NCBI GenBank assembly: GCA_964628465.1
Contig: CAZVOA010000010.1
Span: forward strand, 1-64,000
Direction: 5' to 3'
DNA from: JAFGPS01 sp964628465
GTDB taxonomy: Bacteria; Planctomycetota; Phycisphaerae; Sedimentisphaerales; Anaerobacaceae
Length of the DNA: 64,000 bases
Shown here in pieces: positions 55,065-62,826 of the stretch. The notes under the pieces are model-generated. The model was not told where the DNA came from. It made no database searches and worked only from the letters and a program-made list of their open reading frames with translations. Every line of letters starts with the position of its first letter. Position 1 is the stretch's first letter. The position numbers and the translations under genes were made by a program.

Positions 55065-55802
55065 TTACATAGCCATTCCGCCGTCAACACAAAGTACCTG
55101 GCCGGTGATATAACCAGAGTCGTCATTTGACAGAAAAGCTACCGCTTTTGCGACATCTTCGACCTGTCCGAATCGACGTACAGGTATGACTTCTTTAGCG
55201 GCATCTTTCACCGCGTCAGGCAAACTTGCGGTCATTTCAGTCATAATAAATCCCGGAGCTATGCAATTGGCGGTAATATTCTTTTTACCTACTTCTCTGG
55301 CTATGGTTTTGGTCATTCCAATCAAACCAGCTTTACTTGCGGCGTAATTACTCGATCCAGCCTGGCCCATTACGCCTGCGACGGAACTCATATTTACGAT
55401 TCGACCGAATTTATTTCTTACCATTGACCTTAGAGCCACTGTAGTTGCCATAAAAGCAGCTTTAAGGTTGATATTCATTACTCTATCGAAATCATCCTCA
55501 TTCATTTGCATCATGAGTTTATCGCGGGTAATACCTGCGTTATTTACTAAAATACTGATTCCGCCGTATTCGGATGCCAATGATTCGAGAATTTCAGTCA
55601 ATTTCGGTGTATCTGTGATATCGACTTTTTTGGTGATAACGGAATAACCCGCTTCTTTAACTACTTTTTCAAGTTCTTTGAGCTGTTCTTCGTTTATATC
55701 AAGACCTGCTACGATACGCCCCTGTTTTAACAATTCAAGGACTATCGCCCTTCCAATTCCCCTCGCCGCCCCAGTTACTACAGCCAACCTTTGCTCTGAC
55801 AT
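55065..55802 (-). CDS. fabG: 3-oxoacyl-ACP reductase FabG
   Basis: NADPH-dependent reductase of the SDR family in fatty-acid synthesis. The protein has 245 aa: TGAARGIGRA (residues 10-19), NNAG (87-90), catalytic Ser140, Tyr153 and Lys157 (NYAASKAG), and a C-terminal YITGQVLCVDGGMAM. GGAG precedes the ATG. It is the first gene of the fab group. fabD and fabH are not in the window. Confidence 0.95.
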   Translation of the reverse strand: MSEQRLAVVTGAARGIGRAIVLELLKQGRIVAGLDINEEQLKELEKVVKEAGYSVITKKVDITDTPKLTEILESLASEYGGISILVNNAGITRDKLMMQMNEDDFDRVMNINLKAAFMATTVALRSMVRNKFGRIVNMSSVAGVMGQAGSSNYAASKAGLIGMTKTIAREVGKKNITANCIAPGFIMTEMTASLPDAVKDAAKEVIPVRRFGQVEDVAKAVAFLSNDDSGYITGQVLCVDGGMAM

Positions 55803-55971
55803 TTCTTAGTCTCCATACAATCCTGTATATTAAAAATCAGGAATTAAATTACTAATTCACCCCTTTTAACATGGGTTTGATTCAAGAAGAATAGACTATA
55901 TACAATAATCGCCACCTTGGCAATGTTTTTTTAACTTTTTTTATAAGAATACTACAAAGAATATATTAATA

Positions 55972-56661
55972 TTACTTATCAGTTTTTTCTATATCAAATC
56001 CAGGACGTAGAAAAAATCGAGCATCGGGAAATGCTGACTCTACCAGAATTATTAAACGTTTTAAAATTACGAGCAAATCAAGAATCTCATCCTCCAGTTC
56101 TGGTAAATATGAGAGTAATCCAGCCCAGGCCGCAATAGAACGCTCAATTCCGATTAGAGCAACTTTTGCCGAACCGTTTGTGTCATTTATTTCAACAATA
56201 TCATTATCAGGATTTGTACCGGGTATATCAGCTTGTACATGAGAAAGAAAATCATCCACCTTTGCTTTGAAATGGTCGTTATTTTCTCTAAACCAGTTAT
56301 CAACCTTTCTGATATACTCCATTGCTATAATGCTATACGACTGCTGCTCCGCAATTTCATAAATTTTATCTTCTTCAATTCTTATTTCATCACAGTCAAT
56401 CTCGTTAAGATTAATTCCCATTTCGATGGCTTTTTCCTGCACCATTTCCAGCGTAACTGTAAAAATCTCATGCAGTTTATCCCAGAAAGCTTTATTGTTA
56501 ATATCACGTGTTGCTGGATCGCAGAACTCCTTTTCGCTGATTTCGAAGTTCACACAGTTTGATGTAAAGGGACACCTTTCGCACCATCTGTCACAATAAT
56601 TGTAAATGCCAGGAATATATTGTGTTTTACTCGCTATTTTCCTTATGAATTCCTTGTCCAT
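55972..56661 (-). CDS. Four-cysteine helical protein, unknown
   Basis: A 229-aa protein I do not recognise as a named family, though the N-terminal pattern feels widespread. The N-terminus has YIPGIYNYCDRWCERCPFTS followed by Cys36, giving Cys23, Cys27, Cys30 and Cys36 (CX3CX2CX5C). This should bind iron-sulphur or zinc. The first three cysteines copy the radical-SAM spacing, but the rest is helical with no TIM-barrel features. No signal or membrane segment is seen. The ribosome-binding site is weak. It lies between fabG and the SMP-30-like gene. Confidence 0.7.
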   Translation of the reverse strand: MDKEFIRKIASKTQYIPGIYNYCDRWCERCPFTSNCVNFEISEKEFCDPATRDINNKAFWDKLHEIFTVTLEMVQEKAIEMGINLNEIDCDEIRIEEDKIYEIAEQQSYSIIAMEYIRKVDNWFRENNDHFKAKVDDFLSHVQADIPGTNPDNDIVEINDTNGSAKVALIGIERSIAAWAGLLSYLPELEDEILDLLVILKRLIILVESAFPDARFFLRPGFDIEKTDK

Positions 56662-56721
56662 ATTTAATAACTATTTTCTTGTATTCTATAATATATTCCA
56701 TCTTTGAAGATATTATAAACA

Positions 56722-58395
56722 TTAGTTATTATTTTTAGGAGTTACCACATTATCGTAGATGCGAAGTTCGTCGATAGTTCCGGACCAGAATGTTCCTGCT
56801 GTTCTTGAGGAGCTCGTACCCAGATAAAGGCCATTCGTTGATGTTTGCGGAACAATCGCCTCTGAATCTTTAGCCGCTTCAATGCCGTCAATATATACAA
56901 TTCTCTCGGAACCGTTCCATATCACGCTAATATGATGCCAATTACCATCTGTAACGACAACATCCGTATTTAGTGTAGGAATTCCAAGGCGGCCTGTAGT
57001 CGTCGTTAAACTCACTACAAGTTCGCCATTCGGATCTATGGACAGCCAATCGGCAAAGTTCGCTTGTGACATGATAACCTGTCCCGGTCCGCCGTCTTTA
57101 ATCCATACAGAGAAACTGAAAGGTCCACCAGCAGGACCATAAACATAGGATATGCTGGCATAATCGTTAAGCCCGTCAAATTTAAGAGCACCATCTACCT
57201 TTCCGCCTTCAGGCATCCAGAGTTTGTCTCCAAAAACTATGGCATTTACTGAACCAATACTGCTTTTAGCTAACGAGCCGCTTGCCTCATCAAACTTCCA
57301 ATAAGCCTTCAGCTCAACAGGCAAAAATTCACCCAGCCAATTCTCCGCCAAAAGAGCCAAATCTTTTATATCAATAGTTCCGTCTCCAACTGTCGTTGGT
57401 CCAAGGTCAACGTTAGCATTATCCTGTTTCCATGATTGTGCCAGGTTAGCATAGTCGAGAAAATCCACTCGCTCATCCGCGTTTAGATCAGGCGAAGGAG
57501 AAGACCCCTTGACACGCATCTGAAGTGAATACAATGAACCACCGGCGGTGATATAAAGAGTCCTGCCATCGGCGCCGCCAAAGGTTACATTTGTTGTTGT
57601 TTCTGGTACACTGATTGTTTCGATTTTATTCCCCAAACGGTCGAAAACAGCAACGCCGCTTTTCGTAAGATAGATATTGCCTTCCTCGTCAATTGTCATA
57701 CCATCTGAACCCTGCGAACAGAATAAACGCTTCCCAGTCAGTGTTCCGTCAGATTGAATATTATATCTATAGGTTTTATTTCCATCGTAATCGCCTACAT
57801 AGAGATAACGTCCATCCGGCGTACCAATAATACCGTTGGGCTGCTGAAGGTCGGTAGTTACTTGTATCAAAGTCATCATATCCGGTGCAAGGTAATAAAC
57901 ATGCCTGCCGCTTACCAGTGCTTTGCCGCTGCGATGATCCCACCAGCTTCGTGACCATAATGGGTCGGTGATATATAAACCTCCCAAACGCCTAATCCAT
58001 AAGTCATTTGGTCCGTTTAAGAGTTTTCCCTGATAGTTAGACACAACGACTGTAACAGTACCATTTGGGTCAATTTTCCATAGCTCGTTATGGTAGTCCG
58101 CACAAGCCCAGAGATTTCCATGCCTGTCGAAGAAAAGGCCATTTGCCCGGCCGCAGGGAGATAGGAAGGTGCTTATTGTGCCGTCAGTGGACAATTTCAT
58201 GATTCTATTGTTCGGCTGGTCCGTAAAGAATACATTGCCCGCTGCATCAACCGCAGGCCCCTCTGTAAAAGAATAACCAGCAGCGATTTTCTGTATTTTT
58301 GCCCCACCGGCTACTACAGATGCTTCCGCTGTGGTGAAAACACCAACACTTAATGATAATATTACGGCTGCAAAGACAATCCTGAGACTCTTCAT
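56722..58395 (-). CDS. SMP-30/gluconolactonase-like protein with dockerin-like and LamG domains
   Basis: An exported 557-aa protein. Signal sequence (about 1-24, VILSLSVGVFTTAEAS), then an SMP-30/NHL-type beta-propeller (about 30-300; GYSFTEGPAVDAAGNVFFTD, GRANGLFFDRHGNLWACAD, GPNDLWIRRLGGLYITDP). Two EF-hand-like loops (DLNADERVDFLDYANLAQSW and GDGTIDIKDLALLAENW) form a dockerin-like module (about 305-360). A LamG/concanavalin-type domain (about 365-557) follows (YWKFDEASGS, FSFSVWIKD). The start is 58395, set by GGAGG five bases upstream; an earlier ATG at 58431 has none. It probably acts on sugar lactones or binds glycans. Confidence 0.85.
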   Translation of the reverse strand: MKSLRIVFAAVILSLSVGVFTTAEASVVAGGAKIQKIAAGYSFTEGPAVDAAGNVFFTDQPNNRIMKLSTDGTISTFLSPCGRANGLFFDRHGNLWACADYHNELWKIDPNGTVTVVVSNYQGKLLNGPNDLWIRRLGGLYITDPLWSRSWWDHRSGKALVSGRHVYYLAPDMMTLIQVTTDLQQPNGIIGTPDGRYLYVGDYDGNKTYRYNIQSDGTLTGKRLFCSQGSDGMTIDEEGNIYLTKSGVAVFDRLGNKIETISVPETTTNVTFGGADGRTLYITAGGSLYSLQMRVKGSSPSPDLNADERVDFLDYANLAQSWKQDNANVDLGPTTVGDGTIDIKDLALLAENWLGEFLPVELKAYWKFDEASGSLAKSSIGSVNAIVFGDKLWMPEGGKVDGALKFDGLNDYASISYVYGPAGGPFSFSVWIKDGGPGQVIMSQANFADWLSIDPNGELVVSLTTTTGRLGIPTLNTDVVVTDGNWHHISVIWNGSERIVYIDGIEAAKDSEAIVPQTSTNGLYLGTSSSRTAGTFWSGTIDELRIYDNVVTPKNNN

Positions 58396-58538
58396 ATCGT
58401 CCTCCAATGCTAAAATCCCATTTATAACCAATGATTATTACAATATTTAAGATTTTACCATAATTGAAGCCTCGCGGCAAGGCAAAAGATAATACACTTC
58501 CATGTGAATTTCCAGGTAATTTAACTGTTGAGCTGGTT

Positions 58539-59030
58539 TTAGAGCATTTTTTGCATCCAGACGGTATCAAATGTTTTACCGTTCTTTTTGCCCACCATTT
58601 TAAAGCAACCGCATTCTATGAATCCATTTTTCTTATGAAAGTTTATACTCCCGGGATTGAGTGATGAAATATTTGCCAGAATAATTGTGATACCTTTGTC
58701 CCGCCCTGCTTTTTCGAGGTAATCGAGCATAATTTTTCCAAGCCCTTTTCCAGTGTGATTTATATCAATAAAATATGTAATTTCCGCCGTATGAGAAAAC
58801 ACGGGCATTGGATTATATTTCCGCAGCATTCCGAAGCCGAGCAATTTGCCGTTTTTATCTTTTATGGTAACTGTCGGTAAATCTTTTGCCATTTGGAGAA
58901 ACATATCGAACGCCTGGTACGGCAGTTTATTTTCCGGATAAGCCGCGAATGAATTCTCTACATAATAGTTGAATATATCAATTATCGGTTCACGGTCTTC
59001 ATTTGTTATTGAATTTATTAAATATTCCAT
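58539..59030 (-). CDS. GNAT N-acetyltransferase (phosphinothricin acetyltransferase-like)
   Basis: A 163-aa acetyltransferase with the GNAT core. Acetyl-CoA-binding pattern HTGKGLGKIMLDYLEKAG (about residues 91-108), with the conserved N-terminal FNYYVENSFAAYPE and NPGSINFHKKNGF motif IV, similar to the Pat/MnaT group. The substrate could be a methionine analogue, amine or antibiotic and cannot be told. The ATG at 59030 has a poor ribosome-binding site. It is convergent with nothing and ends 144 bases before the SMP-30-like gene start. Confidence 0.88.
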   Translation of the reverse strand: MEYLINSITNEDREPIIDIFNYYVENSFAAYPENKLPYQAFDMFLQMAKDLPTVTIKDKNGKLLGFGMLRKYNPMPVFSHTAEITYFIDINHTGKGLGKIMLDYLEKAGRDKGITIILANISSLNPGSINFHKKNGFIECGCFKMVGKKNGKTFDTVWMQKML

Positions 59031-59202
59031 TTTTTTCTCAACCTATAACTGCTTTTCATAATAATTATTTTTATTTATAAAGATAATCCGTAAAGCAGAA
59101 AACGGAAGCTTTATTTATATAATTCGAGAATAAATATATTATACCAAATTAAATCACTTGAGAAATCATTTGCAACAATATATTATTTGATTAATGCTTT
59201 AT

Positions 59203-59258
59203 TGTCATTCCGCACCCTTTCGGCTTTGCTCAGGGCAGGCTTTGTTGCGGAATCCAGA
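59203..59258. repeat. Dispersed repeat with 8-bp inverted arms
   Basis: ATTCCGCA (59207-59214) and TGCGGAAT (59246-59253) flank a segment with CTTTGCTCAGGGCAGGC. It is of the type seen as tgtcattccgc...gcggaatcc repeats in many genomes and lies upstream of the lipoprotein gene at 59292. Confidence 0.6.
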
Positions 59259-59291
59259 AAATTAAAAGAAAATGGTTAAGGAGAATCATTA

Positions 59292-59801
59292 ATGAATAAG
59301 AAATTGTGTTTGCTCGCTATAATGTCACTTGTCTTGTCTGGCTGTGCCGGCATGACGGTTACGAAGATTACACCAAAAAATGATAAATCCGCCAAGGGAA
59401 TACGTTACTATAGGCCGTGGCCGTACCTTCTTGTTTCGCAGGATGCAAATGACGCGGACGCACTCAATCTTACAACTATTTACCTGCCCAATGTAAAAGA
59501 AAACTATGCCATAAACACTAAAACAGGTTTAGGCAAACTGGATTCGACAATTACGCTCGAAGACGGCTGGAAACTCACGCAATACTCTGACAAAACCGAC
59601 ACGAAAATACCTGAGACAATTCAGGCGATAGGTTCAGTTTCGACAGATACGATCAAAGCAATCCTGGAAGTGATAACAAGAACAAATGGAGTTGAAAGAC
59701 AAGATATTCCACTGACTCCCGGCTTGTACCGCTTCGAGTTCAACGACGAAGGAGCAATCACAAACTTCGTATATGTGCCTTTCATCGTAAAAAGGGATTA
59801 A
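59292..59801 (+). CDS. Small lipoprotein, unknown
   Basis: A 169-aa protein with a signal sequence and lipobox (LVLSGC, Cys18). The mature part is beta-rich (GIRYYRPWPYLLVSQDAND, LTTIYLPNVKENYAINTKTG, LYRFEFNDEGAITNFVYVP). No family recognised. GGAG lies upstream of the ATG. It is convergent with the possible metallopeptidase gene, separated by nine bases. Confidence 0.72.
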   Translation: MNKKLCLLAIMSLVLSGCAGMTVTKITPKNDKSAKGIRYYRPWPYLLVSQDANDADALNLTTIYLPNVKENYAINTKTGLGKLDSTITLEDGWKLTQYSDKTDTKIPETIQAIGSVSTDTIKAILEVITRTNGVERQDIPLTPGLYRFEFNDEGAITNFVYVPFIVKRD

Positions 59802-59810
59802 GTTGCTTTT

Positions 59811-60953
59811 TTAGTGGTTGTATTCCGGCAGAAGTTTTAGCATTTTCGGCAGAAATTTGTCAAAAGACTCGCCGCTCTGCTCGTATGCGGTTAGCAGGTT
59901 ATAAAAAGGAAGCGTCAGATTCATGCCTTTGTTCGTAGTATCAGCCAACTGACGCTCATACATCCTGGTCACGCTCAGAACTTCATTGTGTTTAATATTG
60001 ATGCGGCTATCCAAAGCTATCACCAGGCATTCATATGTAAAAGTCACAGGATTCCTATATGTTTTGGCTATCGGGGTGTTTTTGCCAGCATTGTAATATT
60101 TCATTAACTTGTTTGCCTGCTTTTTGTAATTCTTTTTAACAAGGTCATTAATTATCGAGTGCAAATATTCATGGGTATTCAAACTGTATCCGCCAGATCC
60201 TGGCCCCTCAATCGAAAAATAATAATTTTCATATCTTGCACCAATTGCATGATAGTGACGGCCTAACAAGTCAGGAACATTCACGATAGTAAAATTATCT
60301 TTTCGTTCCATACGCATATAATCCCAGAGAAAGTCCATCTGCTCCCGCATCTTGGCGAAGTTATATTTTTTTATTTCTTTGATGTACTTTGGCTTTACCT
60401 TTTCCCACACTTCATCAAGTTTTGCAGTTTCCCAGAAATCATTCAGAACATCGGGAAATTCATTTAAAATATTCGCTGTGTAAAAATAATTTAATTCCTT
60501 GTCTGGACGAATCCGTTTGAATGGGTAATCTGTGCTGAGACTCAGTACAAAGTCCTGAAAACTGAATGGCTGTAAATATTTTCGAACTAAGCCGTTGCGG
60601 TATTTCTGCCAACTTTTAATCTTTTGCGGATATTTAACCAGATTAGCCGCTACAAGTCCGCGAACCTGTTGGCGAACTGGATGCATTTTTTGACCTTCAA
60701 CTTCCTCATCGAACCCGACTGCATTTAAAAATGCCATAAGCGTAAACACTCTTCGGTCGGCCAACACCATAAATCCTTCACCCTTTACAAACTCATCCTG
60801 ATGATCAAAACTTACGGGTTCCGGCTTGACCTTGGTACCAAATACAGCAACACAACCACTTTGGGACAGAACAAAGACCATTATACAAAGTTTAATTATG
60901 TTATTACTCATCTGCTCGCTTAAATTCAATTCCTTTTTCGTTAAATTCCTCAT
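59811..60953 (-). CDS. Lipoprotein with HEXXH motif (DUF4932-like)
   Basis: A 380-aa protein with a signal sequence and lipobox (VLSQSGC, around residue 34) and a HEYLH motif (in YSLNTHEYLHSIINDL, about residues 262-277), the HEXXH zinc-binding pattern of gluzincin-like peptidases. The general pattern fits DUF4932 proteins, whose activity is not shown. The start is uncertain: an ATG at 60911 gives a cleaner signal sequence, but neither has a ribosome-binding site. It is convergent with the small lipoprotein gene. Confidence 0.72.
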   Translation of the reverse strand: MRNLTKKELNLSEQMSNNIIKLCIMVFVLSQSGCVAVFGTKVKPEPVSFDHQDEFVKGEGFMVLADRRVFTLMAFLNAVGFDEEVEGQKMHPVRQQVRGLVAANLVKYPQKIKSWQKYRNGLVRKYLQPFSFQDFVLSLSTDYPFKRIRPDKELNYFYTANILNEFPDVLNDFWETAKLDEVWEKVKPKYIKEIKKYNFAKMREQMDFLWDYMRMERKDNFTIVNVPDLLGRHYHAIGARYENYYFSIEGPGSGGYSLNTHEYLHSIINDLVKKNYKKQANKLMKYYNAGKNTPIAKTYRNPVTFTYECLVIALDSRINIKHNEVLSVTRMYERQLADTTNKGMNLTLPFYNLLTAYEQSGESFDKFLPKMLKLLPEYNH

Positions 60954-60996
60954 AAAAGCTTTAACAAATTATTCTTAACCGCTCATCTTATTTTTA

Positions 60997-61269
60997 TCAG
61001 CGATGAGGACAACCCGGCCAACAGCAAGGTCTGCGTTTTCCTTCAAGCAGTTCATTGCAGACCCGCTCGATATGCTGCTTTCTTATTTCCGGCTTCTTAA
61101 CAGAGATAATCCAGCATATCCATTCATTGCGTGCGAGCGGCGTAATACCATTCCAGACATCTCGTGCAGCAGGATTAGAATTAAGAGCTTTTCGCAAATC
61201 CGCCGGCACTCTGTGCACTACGCCAGCGGCAACTTTTTTTGTTGAATTATTTCTTTTTGAATTAACCAT
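60997..61269 (-). CDS. YdeI/OmpD-associated-like protein
   Basis: A 90-aa protein matching small proteins of the YdeI/OmpD-associated type. It has the block RVPADLRKALNSNPAARDVW followed by NGITPLARNEWICWI, with a C-terminal ERVCNELLEGKRRPCCWPGC. The ATG at 61269 begins five bases after the upstream small membrane gene, which supports it over an earlier ATG at 61317 that would overlap that gene. It is a likely two-gene operon. Function is not known; some relatives are linked to bacteriocin or peptide tolerance. Confidence 0.8.
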   Translation of the reverse strand: MVNSKRNNSTKKVAAGVVHRVPADLRKALNSNPAARDVWNGITPLARNEWICWIISVKKPEIRKQHIERVCNELLEGKRRPCCWPGCPHR

Positions 61270-61273
61270 TTTT

Positions 61274-61489
61274 TTATTCAGAGATATCGATAATTCCCAT
61301 TGTGACAATAAGACCAAATACTATGAATAAAAATCCAAGAATTCCATAAAATATTCTTGCCCCATTTCGAGACATAATTGTCACTATAAATCTTGCCTTT
61401 CGCAAATTCATAAACCATTCCCAGTTACATACTCCACCAAGCAAAGAGAACACCCCAGCCGCAACAAAAAACAATCCGAATAAATTCAT
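61274..61489 (-). CDS. Small membrane protein, Imm17-like
   Basis: A 71-aa protein with two membrane segments (about residues 2-22 and 47-67) around NWEWFMNLRKARFIVTIMSR. The pattern W-F-x3-R-K-A-R-F with NGARIFYGILG resembles Imm17-family immunity-like proteins, though no toxin gene is nearby. AAAGGA lies upstream of the ATG. It precedes the YdeI-like gene by five bases. Confidence 0.7.
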   Translation of the reverse strand: MNLFGLFFVAAGVFSLLGGVCNWEWFMNLRKARFIVTIMSRNGARIFYGILGFLFIVFGLIVTMGIIDISE

Positions 61490-61539
61490 ATTGTATAGAA
61501 TCCTTTCGAAAATATCTTTTTTTATAATATTACTTTATT

Positions 61540-61944
61540 TCATTTTTTAGACAATCCTTCCGGGTATTGCGGGATTGAATCACAAATCTCATGCCACGGA
61601 GCTTTCATACTCACCCAATAATGAGCCTGTGGTCGAATCTGTGGATCATCGTCCAGTGAACCAGCCCGGACAAAGACCATACCAGGTCTATGTTCGGTTT
61701 CTAAATAAATATGACAGCCGCATGTTTTACAAAAGTGTCGATGTTTCCCGATCGATGATTTATAGGATATAAGATCGTCTTTTCCGGAAATAATTTTAAA
61801 TCCTTCCGATTCAGCAGCCAAAACAGACGAAAATGCTGAACCGGTGTATTTGCGGCAATCAGGACAGTGACAATATGCGAACATCAATAATTTTCCATGT
61901 ATCTCATATTTAACAGCACCGCAATAGCAACTTCCTTTTATCAT
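61540..61944 (-). CDS. GFA-family (glutathione-dependent formaldehyde-activating-like) protein
   Basis: A 134-aa zinc protein with cysteine motifs in the Mss4-like fold: GSCYCGAVKYEI (Cys6, Cys8), YCHCPDCRKYTGS, and FCKTCGCHIYLE. Family members include an enzyme adding formaldehyde to glutathione and centromere-like proteins, but most are uncharacterised. GGAG lies upstream of the ATG. It is probably separate from the Imm17-like operon. Confidence 0.9.
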   Translation of the reverse strand: MIKGSCYCGAVKYEIHGKLLMFAYCHCPDCRKYTGSAFSSVLAAESEGFKIISGKDDLISYKSSIGKHRHFCKTCGCHIYLETEHRPGMVFVRAGSLDDDPQIRPQAHYWVSMKAPWHEICDSIPQYPEGLSKK

Positions 61945-62255
61945 TCAATAATCTCCAACTAATTGTTCCATATTCTAAAAAAGTACACTATATAATTTCT
62001 GGCATCTGTGCGACACGTAATGGTACAATCTCGAATAAATATTCTATGTTTTGATTATTTGATATTCAAGGAAATATTTTAAAAATAGAATTCAGCAGGC
62101 ACAAAGACAGGAAAATTGAATTAATTGAAGATTGCCGCAAATTCGACACTTTGACCTCGCTCAGAGTGACGTTATTCCCGCAATGATGGGAAAATAGGAC
62201 AGCATGGGCTGAAGCCCATCCTACTTTTCTCGGTGTGACCTGGGGCTATAAAAAA
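61945..62255. other. Intergenic region containing dispersed repeats
   Basis: No gene in these 311 bases. The right part is a mosaic of dispersed-repeat fragments: GACCTCGCTCAGAGTGAC (62152-62169) and, at about 62201-62224, a palindrome ATGGGCTGAAGCCCAT (62204-62219) with flanks of the kind found in many genomes. Confidence 0.55.
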
Positions 62256-62627
62256 TTATTCAAGCATTGTTGGGCGCTGGCGTTCGCCGATTTTTTTGTA
62301 ATGCTCCAGAGCGCTTTCACTGCTTTCGAAATCCTCGTTTGTGTACAAAAGCGAAGTCTGTCCGATAATTATCTGATCACCTTCTTTTAGAGGCGTAATC
62401 TGGGTAATTCTATGGTTATTTATAATCACACCATGCTTGCTGCCCATGTCCTCGGCGTAATGCTGGTTTGAATTCTCATCATATCGTATTCTGAGATGTT
62501 TTCGGGAAACCATATCATCAAGTATCTGCATCGGCAGCGCTTCAGCCCTGCCGATAACGTTAATTCGATTGCCAAGAAGCAAATATTCACCTTTTTGCTC
62601 GCCGGAAGTAATAATTAATGAAGCCAT
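62256..62627 (-). CDS. FHA-domain protein
   Basis: A 123-aa protein that is essentially one FHA domain, which binds phosphothreonine peptides. Visible features are LIITSGEQKGEYLLLGNRI at the N-terminus, GRAEALPMQILDDMVSRKHLRI with the conserved Gly, Arg, Ser and His, and GSKHGVIINNHRI. AAAGGA precedes the ATG. It is divergent from a Ser/Thr kinase gene, whose products commonly work with FHA proteins. Confidence 0.92.
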   Translation of the reverse strand: MASLIITSGEQKGEYLLLGNRINVIGRAEALPMQILDDMVSRKHLRIRYDENSNQHYAEDMGSKHGVIINNHRITQITPLKEGDQIIIGQTSLLYTNEDFESSESALEHYKKIGERQRPTMLE

Positions 62628-62758
62628 TGCTATTCCTTTAGTTCCCGTAAAAAACTTATTTTTTATATAAAATCGGTCATATTGACGATATTCCTAACAA
62701 CGTATATAGTATTACCGAATCGCGGCGTAGTCAATTTTTTTTTAGATTTCCCAATTTT

Positions 62759-62787
62759 TTGCGATTCTCAAGCGTCTTATATATAAA
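62759..62787 (+). promoter_or_regulatory. Sigma70-like promoter for kinase gene
   Basis: TTGCGA (62759-62764), a 17-base spacer and TATAAA (62782-62787) lie 40 bases before the kinase ATG. Confidence 0.6.
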
Positions 62788-62826
62788 AGGACTCGTTTAA
62801 AGGCATAAATTTGAACTAAATATTAC

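Noticed and set aside
56233..56562. Plus-strand open frame opposite the four-cysteine gene
   Set aside because: It has no ribosome-binding site or recognised motif; it mirrors the real gene.
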